DNA of 64,000 bases, taken from Clostridium minihomine. GTDB lineage: Bacteria > Bacillota > Clostridia > Oscillospirales > Acutalibacteraceae. Shown piece after piece: positions 42,948 through 52,304 of the stretch. The notes beneath the pieces were generated by a model. It was not told the origin of the DNA. It ran no database searches and saw nothing but the letters and a program-made list of their open reading frames with translations. The stretch's first letter is position 1. Each line of letters opens with the position of its first letter. The stretch is taken from contig NZ_OEQH01000003.1 in assembly GCF_900240385.1 (NCBI RefSeq), forward strand, positions 1-64,000, in the 5' to 3' direction. The position numbers and the translations under genes are program-made.

Positions 42948-43617
42948 CGTTTTTCACCGCCTTATATCCCAAACCACGAACTGTTATAATATCAAATTCC
43001 GGCCATGCACCAAATCGTTCCCGAAGCCTGCCTATGTGCACGCTGACCGTGTGCTCGCCAGTTTGTGAATCATAGCCCCATATTTCATCCATTAACTGTA
43101 GGCGGGTGAAAATCGTATTGGGGTAACTTAACAGCTTATATAGAAGCATGAACTCTTTTTGAGGAAGGGTAACCCGTTCGGTTCCACGGCTTACGGTCAG
43201 TGAGTCATAGTTTAAAGTCACATTGCCAATGGTTATCTTTCTTTCACTGACTATTTTGGCGCGGCGCAAAAGCGCTTTTACCCGAAGAATCAATTCTTCT
43301 TCATCAACGGGTTTGACTAAATAATCATCTGTTCCTACGATAAAACCCTTGCGTTTATCTTTGATGGTATCTTTCGCTGTTACCATCAGAATCGGAAAGT
43401 CGTAGCCGGTATCTCTTAGCTGCTCCGTTAAGGAATATCCATCCATACCGGGCATCATAATATCGGTTATCATTAAATCGATGTGTTCCTGGTCTAATAT
43501 AGAAAGAGCTTCTTGTGCGTTTTTTGCTAAAATGGGGACAAAATGCTGCTCGGTCAAAATCGCTTCCATTAATTTGCCTGCGTTGATATCGTCTTCCACC
43601 ACAAGGATTTTAAACAT
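42937..43617 (-). CDS. OmpR-family response regulator
   Basis: 226 residues from ATG 43617. The receiver starts MFKILVVEDD and has the phosphorylated Asp in LMITDIMMPGMDG, followed by the Lys in DDYLVKPVDEEEL. The C-terminal winged helix includes FMLLYKLLSYPN and HTVSVHIGRLRERFG. It is paired with the sensor kinase just downstream. A direct repeat 53-69 bases upstream of the start (43670-43686) and the same box before the HdeD-like gene are its likely binding sites, with autoregulation. Confidence 0.95.
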   Translation of the reverse strand: MFKILVVEDDINAGKLMEAILTEQHFVPILAKNAQEALSILDQEHIDLMITDIMMPGMDGYSLTEQLRDTGYDFPILMVTAKDTIKDKRKGFIVGTDDYLVKPVDEEELILRVKALLRRAKIVSERKITIGNVTLNYDSLTVSRGTERVTLPQKEFMLLYKLLSYPNTIFTRLQLMDEIWGYDSQTGEHTVSVHIGRLRERFGAWPEFDIITVRGLGYKAVKNDEQ

Positions 43618-43669
43618 TCGTGATTTCCCCCTCGTATCGTTGGCTTTTGTTTCATTATAATATCCTAAT

Positions 43670-43686
43670 TTAAACTGAACTTCAAC
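43670..43686. promoter_or_regulatory. Candidate response-regulator box 1
   Basis: TTAAACTGAACTTCAAC: two TTMAAC half-sites spaced by 11 bases, as is common for OmpR-family dimers. It lies in front of the response regulator gene. Binding is inferred. Confidence 0.5.
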
Positions 43687-43932
43687 TAATATGATTTTGT
43701 TGTTGAAACTTCGTTTATGATATTGTTGCATAAGCGTTTAGCAAGTGGACTATCACCTTGGAATCGTAAAGTATGGCGGAAAGAAAAGCAGAACAGAAGA
43801 AGCCTTTTAAACGAATGACAATTTTACTGGGCGGGAACCACACAGAGTGGATGCAGGAACGGCAGCGGTTCTGCGGGGAAGAGTTCCTCAATACTTCTTT
43901 CTGGTAAATATTTTGAAAAAACAGAAAGAAAC

Positions 43933-43949
43933 TTCAACTGAATTTCAAC
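43933..43949. promoter_or_regulatory. Candidate response-regulator box 2
   Basis: TTCAACTGAATTTCAAC: the same two half-sites with the same 11-base period as box 1 (14 or more of 17 positions agree). A TTGAAC -35 and TGTAAG -10 follow at 43966-43995, oriented to the HdeD-like gene. Confidence 0.55.
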
Positions 43950-44279
43950 AAAATAGAGATATGCGTTGAACTTTAATTTATGTTAGAAGTGTAAGATGAT
44001 TATATCATAAATAAAACAGCGAAACTGTTTTTGCGGCTCAGCCGCTCTTGTGCGCTACCGCGAGCGATGTTTTCATAATTTTTTCGGCATCGAACGTTTT
44101 GCTGATACCCTGAGGTGATTTCTATTATTCTTTTATCTGTTTTGGAATTTTCTGAATGGGGAGTGTCAAAGTGTAAAAGAAGTGCTGCCAGTGGCAGTGA
44201 TGACCTGTTTGGACGCTTAGGTTACTTTATATGACGGCAGTGGATAGATGAATATAACGTTTAACTGGAGGGATTTTTT

Positions 44280-44846
44280 GTGAGAAAATTATTGAGTTCA
44301 ACAAAATGGTTTATGCTTCTTTCGGGCATACCGATTGTGATTCTGGGCGTTACAATGCTGTTTACCCCATTAAAGAACTTAATTGCGCTTGCGATTTTTA
44401 TAGGGGTATCTATGCTGATCTCAGGAATCTCTGAAATTTTTGCTTTTTGCGGTGAGGAAAAATATTTTCGCTCTAGCTGGATGTTAATCGGGGGTATCTT
44501 GACAACGCTGTTTGGTATTTGGACAATTTTTGGGCGAGGAAGTGCTGTGTTAGCGGCAATTATGCCATTTGTTTTTGCTGTGTGGGTGATGTCTTCCGGG
44601 GTAACCAGAATTGTCGGAGCCATTTCTTTAAGGTCGCAAGGGTACGGACAATGGGGTTGGATTCTGACTTTTGGCATCATTGGAACGGCTTTGGGGTTTA
44701 TGCTATTGTTTTCACCGCTTCTGTCTTCCATAATCGTGGCTTATGCCATTGCTGCCATGTTGATTGTACACGGCTTAAACAATATCATGATTTTCTTCTG
44801 TATCAAAAATATAGGGGGTTGGGTACGAAAACAGATTGAATGGTAA
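44280..44846 (+). CDS. HdeD-like membrane protein (DUF308)
   Basis: 188 residues with six hydrophobic helices in three DUF308 pairs, such as GIPIVILGVTMLFTPL, LIGGILTTLFGIWTIF and GIIGTALGFMLLFSPL. HdeD proteins are linked to acid or stress response, but the mechanism is unknown. The start is a GTG with GGAGGG upstream. The P-type ATPase gene follows 67 bases later and probably belongs to the same transcript. Confidence 0.9.
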   Translation: MRKLLSSTKWFMLLSGIPIVILGVTMLFTPLKNLIALAIFIGVSMLISGISEIFAFCGEEKYFRSSWMLIGGILTTLFGIWTIFGRGSAVLAAIMPFVFAVWVMSSGVTRIVGAISLRSQGYGQWGWILTFGIIGTALGFMLLFSPLLSSIIVAYAIAAMLIVHGLNNIMIFFCIKNIGGWVRKQIEW

Positions 44847-44913
44847 AAGGGATCAAAAAAGTTGAGTTTTTTAGGGAAAGGGTTCCTGCTCAATCAAGAA
44901 AGGAAACGGATAT

Positions 44914-47613
44914 ATGCAGAAATGGTATGAAAAAGATACTCAAACAATATTGAATGAAATGAAAGTTGATCCTGAGATAGGCCTTACACAGGCTCAAGTC
45001 AATCAATTGCAGATCGATTATGGAAAGAACATGTTTGCATCCCGCAAGAAAACCAGCCTGATTAGAAGAATTGTCCATCAGCTAAAGGATGTATCCATTA
45101 TTGTTCTTCTCGTCGCAACAGTGCTTTCATTTCTGCTTGCGCTAAAGCATGGTTCAGGATTGATTGAGCCAATGGTGATTCTTGCAGTCGTAATAATTAA
45201 CGTCGTTCTGGCAATTACCCAAGAGGGCAAGGCAGAAAAGGCATTAGAAGCGTTGGCCAATATCAACGCGCCAAGCTGTATTGTGCTGCGCGAAGGCACA
45301 AGAAAGAGCATTGATACAGCGGAACTTGTGCCGGGTGACATCATTATTTTAGAGACGGGAAGCGTGGTTCCTACGGATGCAAGGCTTTTAAAATCTGTGG
45401 GATTATATTCCGATGAATCGGCTTTAACAGGGGAAAGTGAGCCGGCAGAAAAAGATGCATCCGTAATATTAACCGGGGATGTTGTGGTCGGTGATCAGCA
45501 AAATATGGTGTTTAGCGGTTGTGTAGTAACCGGAGGCCATGGGGTTGCCGTTGTGACAGAAACGGGTATGAATACACAAATGGGTCAGATTGCTGCGTAT
45601 CTTGATGACAATAAACCGGTAAAAACACCGCTGCAAATCAGGCTGGATAAATTGGGGAAAATGATAAGCTGGATCGCAATTGCTTCTGCCTTTTTTCTGT
45701 TGGCTATCGGCCTGCGGGGCGGCACCGATTTTGGAAGCATGATTTTAATTGCTATCTCTCTTGCCGTGGCAGCAGTACCCGAAACTCTTTCACTGATTGT
45801 TACGCTGTCTCTAACCAATGGCGTTCAGAAAATGGTAGCAAAAAATGCTTTGATTCGGAAATTGCCGGCGGTGGAGACACTGGGCAGTACTTCTGTGATC
45901 TGCTCGGATAAAACAGGAACGTTGACCCAAAATCAAATGACGGTAAAACGCTTATGGCGTGACGGAGAGGATTCGTTTTATGCGGATGATACGTTTTCAG
46001 AGAAGCAGATACAATTTTTGATGCTGCTGGCTATGGCAAGCAACGCCACAGTGGAAACGGATGAGCAGGGCACGGAACACTATCTTGGCAATGCGACAGA
46101 AGTAGGAATCATGCGGCTTTTACATCAAAAGGGATTTCGCAAAGACGTAGCAGATCAGAAGTATTCCAAGGCAGTTGAAATTCCCTTTTCTTCAGAGCGT
46201 AAGCGAATGACAGTGGCATTAAAAGATAAGCAGGGCGGCTATATGGTTCTGACAAAAGGTGCTTTGGATCGGCTGCCGCTTCAAAATATACCCAAAGAAA
46301 AGCAAAATGAGATACAGTGCATACATGATGATTTTGCAGCACAGGCACTGCGGGTTATCGCTATCGCGTATAAACATATTGACAGCTTGCCTGACGCTGA
46401 CCATTTAGAGGAACTTGAGAGCGACATGACATTCATGGGGTTAATCGGGTTGATTGATCCGCCGCGTCCTGAGGCAGCAGAAGCGATTCAACGGGCGAAA
46501 ACGGCCGGAATCCGCACGATTATGATCACCGGTGACCACGCGGCAACCGCCGGGGCCATTGCAAAGGAAATAGGAATCCTGACCGAAGGGCAAAAGGTTT
46601 TGACAGGCACCCAGCTGGCTCAAATGTCTGAGCGGGAACTGCATGATACGGTAAGAAGCTACTCGGTTTATGCAAGGGTATCGCCGGAAGATAAAATCAG
46701 AATTGTGAAGGCATGGCAGGCAAACGGCGAAGTTGTAGCCATGACAGGCGACGGTGTCAATGATGCGCCGGCCTTGAATGTAGCAGACGTAGGGGTTGCA
46801 ATGGGGAAAACCGGAACCGAAGTTGCACAGAATGCTTCTGATATGATTCTGACCGATGACAACTTTGCTACGATTGTTGACGCGGTCAGTGAAGGCCGAA
46901 ATGTTTATGAAAACATTAAAAAAACTATCTATTTTTTGCTGGTATGCAATCTCAGTGAAATTGTGATTATGCTGTTTGCACAAATAGCCGGATGGGGAAT
47001 TCTGTTGACCCCGGTTATGCTTCTTCTTATCAACCTGCTGGGTGACGGAATTCCCGGTTTGCAGCTGCCGAAAGAAGTTTCGACAGAAGATATTATGAAA
47101 AGAAAACCCATCAGCAGGGAAGAAAGCTTTTTTGACAGTGAAATGATGCGCTTAATCTTGAGGCAGACGGTGATTTGTTCTATTGCATCGCTGTTGGCTT
47201 ACTATCTTGGGGCATTTGTTTTGATTTCAAATGAATTGCTGCCTTCTGCTGCAATTGGTCAAACCATGGCTTTCCTTACAGTGGGGTGGACTTCCATTCT
47301 TCACATTTTTCATGTGCGAACCAAGAAGTCTGTTTTCAAAACCCCCATACACAATAATAAAGCGCTGGCAGTCAGTGCAGCTCTTATGATCTTGGTTTTA
47401 GCCCTGTTGACCATTGCACCGGTAAATCAAATTTTTGGGTTGTCATCTCTCAGCATTCTTCATTGGACAATTGTAATTGCAGTATCTTTGATTCCTACAA
47501 CGGTGCGAGAGCTTGGGCGAATAGTGGATAATCGGCCGAGTGTTATTGAACGTCGCCGGAAGCAAAAGGCTTTGTTAAAGGCAAAAACCAATCGAAAAGT
47601 ATTCGAGAAATAA
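44914..47613 (+). CDS. Cation-transporting P-type ATPase (type II, Ca2+-ATPase-like)
   Basis: 899 residues. It has an N-terminal cation ATPase domain, the TGES loop (about 171), phosphorylation motif DKTGTLTQNQ (about 332), KGA nucleotide-binding region, MTGDGVNDAPAL hinge (about 610) and ten membrane helices. The fourth helix reads VPETLSLIVT where Ca2+ pumps usually show PEGL; the Glu is kept. The sixth helix has NLLGDGIPGLQL with the Asp. The ion is thus probably Ca2+ but the variant leaves Mn2+ or another cation possible. It stands behind an HdeD-like gene and the divergent two-component system with a shared box, which suggests induction by envelope or ion stress. Confidence 0.93.
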   Translation: MQKWYEKDTQTILNEMKVDPEIGLTQAQVNQLQIDYGKNMFASRKKTSLIRRIVHQLKDVSIIVLLVATVLSFLLALKHGSGLIEPMVILAVVIINVVLAITQEGKAEKALEALANINAPSCIVLREGTRKSIDTAELVPGDIIILETGSVVPTDARLLKSVGLYSDESALTGESEPAEKDASVILTGDVVVGDQQNMVFSGCVVTGGHGVAVVTETGMNTQMGQIAAYLDDNKPVKTPLQIRLDKLGKMISWIAIASAFFLLAIGLRGGTDFGSMILIAISLAVAAVPETLSLIVTLSLTNGVQKMVAKNALIRKLPAVETLGSTSVICSDKTGTLTQNQMTVKRLWRDGEDSFYADDTFSEKQIQFLMLLAMASNATVETDEQGTEHYLGNATEVGIMRLLHQKGFRKDVADQKYSKAVEIPFSSERKRMTVALKDKQGGYMVLTKGALDRLPLQNIPKEKQNEIQCIHDDFAAQALRVIAIAYKHIDSLPDADHLEELESDMTFMGLIGLIDPPRPEAAEAIQRAKTAGIRTIMITGDHAATAGAIAKEIGILTEGQKVLTGTQLAQMSERELHDTVRSYSVYARVSPEDKIRIVKAWQANGEVVAMTGDGVNDAPALNVADVGVAMGKTGTEVAQNASDMILTDDNFATIVDAVSEGRNVYENIKKTIYFLLVCNLSEIVIMLFAQIAGWGILLTPVMLLLINLLGDGIPGLQLPKEVSTEDIMKRKPISREESFFDSEMMRLILRQTVICSIASLLAYYLGAFVLISNELLPSAAIGQTMAFLTVGWTSILHIFHVRTKKSVFKTPIHNNKALAVSAALMILVLALLTIAPVNQIFGLSSLSILHWTIVIAVSLIPTTVRELGRIVDNRPSVIERRRKQKALLKAKTNRKVFEK

Positions 47614-47684
47614 GAGTCAGTCCATTTTCGGAAAGAAAGTACACTTGACAATGGATTGGTATCACAAGAGAAATAGATTCAGAT

Positions 47685-47727
47685 AAAAAAAGGAAGCAAG
47701 TGGTTTAAACCACTTGCTTCCTTTTTT
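47685..47727 (+). terminator. Terminator of the P-type ATPase operon
   Basis: A 20-bp perfect palindromic stem, AAAAAAAGGAAGCAAGTGG and its complement, ends in CCTTTTTT. Confidence 0.92.
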
Positions 47728-47848
47728 CATTCTTTCGCCATTTCGTAACGATTCGTTTGATTTTTATAAGAGCGATAAGCTTTTTATTGGTTTTAACTGA
47801 GGGTTTGTTGTAAATAAACACAAAAATAATAAACTTTATAAAAAATAG

Positions 47849-47885
47849 TTGACATATTTACGTTATTGGATTAATCTGTTAACAG
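47849..47885 (+). promoter_or_regulatory. Promoter and probable operator of the sugar operon
   Basis: TTGACA (47849-47854), 17 bases, TAATCT (47872-47877). A palindrome CTGTTAACAG (47876-47885) overlaps the -10 end, and TTAA half-sites lie on both sides. The first gene is a ROK repressor, so autorepression relieved by a sugar is likely. Confidence 0.6.
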
Positions 47886-47943
47886 GTTCAATCAATTAAC
47901 TGCGTGTACACACTCTAAAGCGAGAAGAGGTAGGCAAACAAAA

Positions 47944-49170
47944 ATGAGAGGCACAATTGGAAAAAACAATAGTGATTTGCCCGAAATGAATCGCTCTGCT
48001 GTTGTGAAAATATTACAGCAGCAAGAGGTGTGTTCCAGGGCAGATATTGCCAGACAAACAGGGCTTACCCAAGCGGCCATTACCAAGATAGTTGCTTCAA
48101 TGATGGAAATGGGAATTGTATCCGAAGCGGGTATTATAACGGGCTGCGATAACCGGAGATCCATAGGGTTAAGGCTGAATGCCGGCAAACATCAAATCAT
48201 TGGGGTAAAGTTTGCAAGACAGATGTTCGCAGTAGGTGTGTTTGATATTTCAGGCAAAATATACACCCAAACCGAAACAAAGTATTCTCTGGAAGAAAAT
48301 CCTCAAAAAGTGTTATCTGCCATGAAAAAGCAGATACATGACATGCTGAAGAAATATGAAAATGTAGTATCTATCGGTCTTGCTGTTCCGGGGCCATATC
48401 TGCGCGATGAAGGGCGCATTGCAGTTGTAACTCGCATGACTGCTTGGCACACCATCAATTTTATTGAAGAATTCAAAGAAGAGTTCCACAAGCCTGTTTT
48501 TATAGAGCATGATGCGAATGCAGGGGCATTAGCCGAATGGTTGTTTGGTGGGCATGCTCAGTCGGCCAGCACACTGGCTTATTTTCTGGTGGGCGAAGGC
48601 GTGGGGGCCGGTATTATTGAGCGTGGCACATTGTTTCGGGGGATGCAGGGTTCTGCCTGTGAAATTGGTCATGTCAGCGTGGATGTCCATGGGCCGCGCT
48701 GTGAGTGTGGTAACTATGGATGCCTTGAGATGTATTGTTCGGCTTCCGCTTTATGGAAGAAAGCACAAACACATGTGCCGGAATGCCTTCCCAACGGAAC
48801 GCTGCAAAGTTGCGATGCCTGCAATGCCGTTTTTCAGGCAGCTTGGGCCGGGCATCAAAAAGCGCTGGATGTGGTGCGAGAAACAGCGGAATACATTGGC
48901 TACGGCTGTGTTACTCTAATCAATGCCTATAACCCGGATATTATTATCATTGGCGACGTGATGTCTCAGGGAGGGGATTTGCTGATGCCTACTATTCAAA
49001 AAGTGGTGCAGCAGCGTGTGATTCCGGAACTGTATAACCGGGTGCAGATTAAAATATCCACCCTAACGATAGATCCCACTCTTTATGGTGCAGCTGCCAC
49101 AGCAACGAATAAGGTGCTGCAGCTGCCCAGCAAGTTTTCTTCGGCGGGCAAATGGGGAAGCGGAAAATGA
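47944..49170 (+). CDS. ROK family transcriptional repressor (XylR/NagC type)
   Basis: 408 residues. An N-terminal winged helix-turn-helix (NRSAVVKILQQQEVCSRADI and ARQTGLTQAAITKIV) precedes a ROK sugar-binding domain with HDANAGALAEW, the GVGAGIIERG loop, CEIGHVSVD and the zinc motif CECGNYGCLEMYC. It should repress the operon that follows and release DNA on binding a monosaccharide. It is the first gene behind the promoter, 265 bases before the transporter genes. Confidence 0.92.
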   Translation: MRGTIGKNNSDLPEMNRSAVVKILQQQEVCSRADIARQTGLTQAAITKIVASMMEMGIVSEAGIITGCDNRRSIGLRLNAGKHQIIGVKFARQMFAVGVFDISGKIYTQTETKYSLEENPQKVLSAMKKQIHDMLKKYENVVSIGLAVPGPYLRDEGRIAVVTRMTAWHTINFIEEFKEEFHKPVFIEHDANAGALAEWLFGGHAQSASTLAYFLVGEGVGAGIIERGTLFRGMQGSACEIGHVSVDVHGPRCECGNYGCLEMYCSASALWKKAQTHVPECLPNGTLQSCDACNAVFQAAWAGHQKALDVVRETAEYIGYGCVTLINAYNPDIIIIGDVMSQGGDLLMPTIQKVVQQRVIPELYNRVQIKISTLTIDPTLYGAAATATNKVLQLPSKFSSAGKWGSGK

Positions 49171-49186
49171 TTCCTCCTGAAACAAT

Positions 49187-49248
49187 GAAATATAAAATGC
49201 TCTTTTGTGATGGGACGCTGGTGGATTCAGTGCCTCGCATTTCACGGT
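49187..49248 (+). pseudogene. HAD phosphatase N-terminal relic
   Basis: The 20 codons read MKYKMLFC-DGTLVDSVPRIS and stop. They match the start of HAD-type sugar phosphatases (the DxDGTLVDS motif), with the first Asp region damaged. Nothing of the remaining enzyme is left. It suggests a deletion between the repressor and the transporter. Confidence 0.5.
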
Positions 49249-49435
49249 GACCAAACAGATACAACAGAAAAACCCCATTATTTGCTACAGCGGTGCACTA
49301 ATGCTGAATTAGTGCGGAATGTGACATTGGATCACGGCCACGAGAGTGTGATTGCGAGGCTTAAACCGTTACAATTTGCAGAGAATTGCATATGATATTT
49401 GCTTGCAGAAATGCAAGTGTATGGGGAGTGTGGCT

Positions 49436-51004
49436 ATGGAACATCCTTTAATCCTGCAAATGCAAGGGATTACCAAACTTTTTCCGGGCGTGCGGGCGCT
49501 CGACGATGTAACTCTGGAGGTACATAGAGGCGACATTCACGCAATTTGCGGCGAAAATGGCGCAGGAAAATCAACTTTGATGAAGGTTCTTTCCGGTGTT
49601 TATCCTCATGGCTCTTATGAAGGCAAGATTGTCTACATGGGCAATGAAATTGCTTTCAAAGATATCAAAGAATCAGAGAATGCCGGAATTGTAATTATTC
49701 ACCAAGAGCTCACAATGATTCCGGAGTTGTCCATTACCGAAAACATCTTCATGGGAAACGAGATCGTAAAGCATGGGCTGATTGACTGGCATGCTGCAAG
49801 AAACCGCACATTAGAACTGCTGGAAAAGGTAGGGCTGGCTGTTGAACCCGACACCTTGATTAAGCACTTGGGCGTAGGCCAGCAGCAATTGGTAGAAATT
49901 GCGAAGGCACTTTCTAAAAATGTCAGGCTTCTAATTCTGGATGAGCCGACTTCGGCACTCAATGAAGCCGACTCTGCAAACTTGTTTGAGCTGATGCGCG
50001 GATTAAAAAGCCGGGATATCACCTGTATTATGATTTCGCATAAGCTCAATGAGATTGCGGCAATCTCTGATGCGGTTACTGTGATTCGTGACGGCCGAAC
50101 GGTAGAAACCTATGCAGTGGAAGCGGGGCATGTCGATGAAGACCGCATCATTCGTGCTATGGTAGGGCGTTCCATCGAAAACCGCTACCCCGTTCACGAA
50201 TCACATCCCGGCGAAGTTATTTTTGAGGTGTCTAACTGGACTGTGGAACACCCCAACCTCAGGGGACATCTGGCATGTAAAAATTCCAGCTTTTTTGTAA
50301 GGGCAGGGGAAATTGTTGGCTTTGCCGGCCTTATGGGTGCGGGAAGAACGGAGCTGATGCGCTCTATCTTTGGCCGAAGTTATGGTGTCTGCCTTGGCGG
50401 TACGCTCAAGGTTAGGGGCAAAGAGATTCATGTTACTTCGGTTGCCTCTGCGATTCGTCAAGGTATCGCCTATGTACCGGAAGATCGCAAGAACTTAGGT
50501 CTTAATCTGTTAGACAGTATCCGCAAAACCATAGTATCGGCCAACCTAAAGGGGATCTTGCAAGGCCGGCTTCTGAATTTGGATAGAGAGTTTCAGGTGG
50601 CCGAAGAGTACCGCCGTTCCTTAAATATCAAGACACACAATGTGAACAGCGGTGTGTCTACCTTGTCCGGCGGAAACCAGCAAAAGGTTGTTTTGGGCAA
50701 GTGGATGTTTACAGAGCCAGAAATTTTGATTCTTGACGAACCCACCCGCGGCATTGATGTTGGCGCCAAATATGAAATTTACCGGTTGATTCAAGAGCTT
50801 GCGGATCAAGGGAAAGCAGTTATCATTGTCTCTTCTGAATTGCCCGAACTGCTTGGAATATCAGACAGAATCTACACTATTTTTGAGGGAAGCATAACGG
50901 GCGTGTTAGACAGTGGGGAGGCCAGTCAGGAAAAACTGATGAGAATGATGACCAATACCTCTGAGTCGGAATCCAATGCAGGAAAGGACGAGAAGGCGCT
51001 ATGA
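49436..51004 (+). CDS. mmsA: Multiple-monosaccharide ABC transporter, ATPase
   Basis: 522 residues with two fused nucleotide-binding domains, as in all sugar CUT2 ATPases. The first has GENGAGKSTLMK, LGVGQQQLVEIAKAL and LILDEPTSALN. The second has the altered P-loop GLMGAGRTELMR, then LSGGNQQKVVLGKWM and LILDEPTRGIDVGA. The start at 49436 has GGGGAG upstream. The stop overlaps the permease start (ATGA). Together with the permease and ChvE-like protein it forms a GguA/GguB/ChvE-type importer. Confidence 0.92.
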   Translation: MEHPLILQMQGITKLFPGVRALDDVTLEVHRGDIHAICGENGAGKSTLMKVLSGVYPHGSYEGKIVYMGNEIAFKDIKESENAGIVIIHQELTMIPELSITENIFMGNEIVKHGLIDWHAARNRTLELLEKVGLAVEPDTLIKHLGVGQQQLVEIAKALSKNVRLLILDEPTSALNEADSANLFELMRGLKSRDITCIMISHKLNEIAAISDAVTVIRDGRTVETYAVEAGHVDEDRIIRAMVGRSIENRYPVHESHPGEVIFEVSNWTVEHPNLRGHLACKNSSFFVRAGEIVGFAGLMGAGRTELMRSIFGRSYGVCLGGTLKVRGKEIHVTSVASAIRQGIAYVPEDRKNLGLNLLDSIRKTIVSANLKGILQGRLLNLDREFQVAEEYRRSLNIKTHNVNSGVSTLSGGNQQKVVLGKWMFTEPEILILDEPTRGIDVGAKYEIYRLIQELADQGKAVIIVSSELPELLGISDRIYTIFEGSITGVLDSGEASQEKLMRMMTNTSESESNAGKDEKAL

Positions 51005-52248
51005 AATATATTCAGAAAGTATTTGGTGGCGGGCTGCGGCAGTACAGCATGATCATTGCCTTAGTGGCGCTCACCATCATCTTTAACATCACCTCGGGGG
51101 GAAGAATGATTACCTCCTCTAACTTTCAGAATCTGATATCCGGGAATGCGTATGTGCTGGTGCTGGCTATTGGAATGCTGATGGTGATTGTGATTGGACA
51201 AATCGATCTGTCGGTTGGTTCGGTGGCAGGTTTTTCCGGAATGGTGATGGCCCTTACGGCGCGGGATCTTGGATTGCCCTGGTGGGCTGCGGTGCTTCTC
51301 AGCCTTGCAATCGGCGCTGCAATTGGTGCTTGGCAGGGTTTCTGGCTGGCGAAGCTCGGAATTCCCGGATTTATTACAACATTGGGCGGCATGATGATTT
51401 TTCGCGGTGCTGTTATCTGGATCTCGAAGTCTATTTCGGTGCCGGCACCGCCGCAGCTTAAATTATTTGGTGCCGGATATTTGCCCGACTGGGGGCCGAC
51501 TTTTACAGGAATGAACAATTCGACGTTGCTTCTGGGAATCATCGCTATTGTCGCCTTTGCCTTTTCTCAATTGCGCAAATACAATCGTGAAGCGCAACAA
51601 ACTGGTAAAACGGGGGATTTTTGGCCAGTGGCGGTGCGAATTGCCCTAGTCGGCGTGGTTATCGGTTACTTAACATGGATTTTTGGCACCGGACGCCCCG
51701 GAACCTCTTTCCCTGTTCCGGGAGTGATTCTTGTGGTTTTAGTGATTATTTATCACACCATAACCCAGCGCACCCGATTTGGCCGTCACATCTATGCTGT
51801 TGGCGGCAATAAAAGCGCCGCCGCATTGTCTGGCGTCAATGTTCAAAGAACCTATTTTTTGACCATGCTGAATATGTCTATGCTTGCGGCTTTGGCCGGA
51901 ATTATGTTTGTGGGCCGCTCCACTGCGGCCGGCCCGTCGGATGGCACCGGATGGGAATTGGATGCCATTGCCTCGGTCTTTATCGGCGGTGCCGCTGTTT
52001 CGGGCGGTGTCGGCACGGTTCTTGCCACAATGGTTGGTGGACTGGTGATGGCCGTTCTCAACTCTGGTTTAATGCTTATGGGGGTTGGTGCTGACCGCAC
52101 CCAGGTGATTAAGGGTCTTGTTCTGCTTGCCGCAGTTGCTTTTGATGTGTTTAATAAGCAGCAAGGCCGCCCATCCATTATCGGAAGACTCTTCCCAACG
52201 AAGGAAGGTAACCCCAAAGAAGGTAACCCTGCCGACAGCGGTTCCTGA
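51001..52248 (+). CDS. mmsB: Multiple-monosaccharide ABC transporter, permease
   Basis: 415 residues with about ten transmembrane helices. It has the CUT2 permease motifs SNFQNLISGNAYVLVLAIGM, QIDLSVGSVAG and the coupling helix with GNKSAAALSGVNV. The central insert with a charged loop (about residues 195-220) makes it longer than RbsC and is typical of GguB/MmsB. It overlaps the ATPase gene by 4 bases, so the two are co-translated. Confidence 0.92.
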   Translation: MKYIQKVFGGGLRQYSMIIALVALTIIFNITSGGRMITSSNFQNLISGNAYVLVLAIGMLMVIVIGQIDLSVGSVAGFSGMVMALTARDLGLPWWAAVLLSLAIGAAIGAWQGFWLAKLGIPGFITTLGGMMIFRGAVIWISKSISVPAPPQLKLFGAGYLPDWGPTFTGMNNSTLLLGIIAIVAFAFSQLRKYNREAQQTGKTGDFWPVAVRIALVGVVIGYLTWIFGTGRPGTSFPVPGVILVVLVIIYHTITQRTRFGRHIYAVGGNKSAAALSGVNVQRTYFLTMLNMSMLAALAGIMFVGRSTAAGPSDGTGWELDAIASVFIGGAAVSGGVGTVLATMVGGLVMAVLNSGLMLMGVGADRTQVIKGLVLLAAVAFDVFNKQQGRPSIIGRLFPTKEGNPKEGNPADSGS

Positions 52249-52304
52249 TAGACTGATGGCCGGGCCTTACATATTAGTCGAAAGACTTAAAACAGGAGGT
52301 TAAG

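Larger units (their letters stand above)
43618..44279. other. Divergent regulatory region
   Basis: 662 bases between the response regulator and the HdeD-like gene. It contains the two direct-repeat boxes listed separately and an imperfect hairpin region around 44020-44100. No open frame has a ribosome site. Confidence 0.5.
47614..47943. other. Intergenic region with terminator and sugar-operon promoter
   Basis: 330 bases. The terminator (47685-47727) ends the ATPase transcript and the promoter/operator region begins near 47849. Both are listed separately. Confidence 0.6.
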
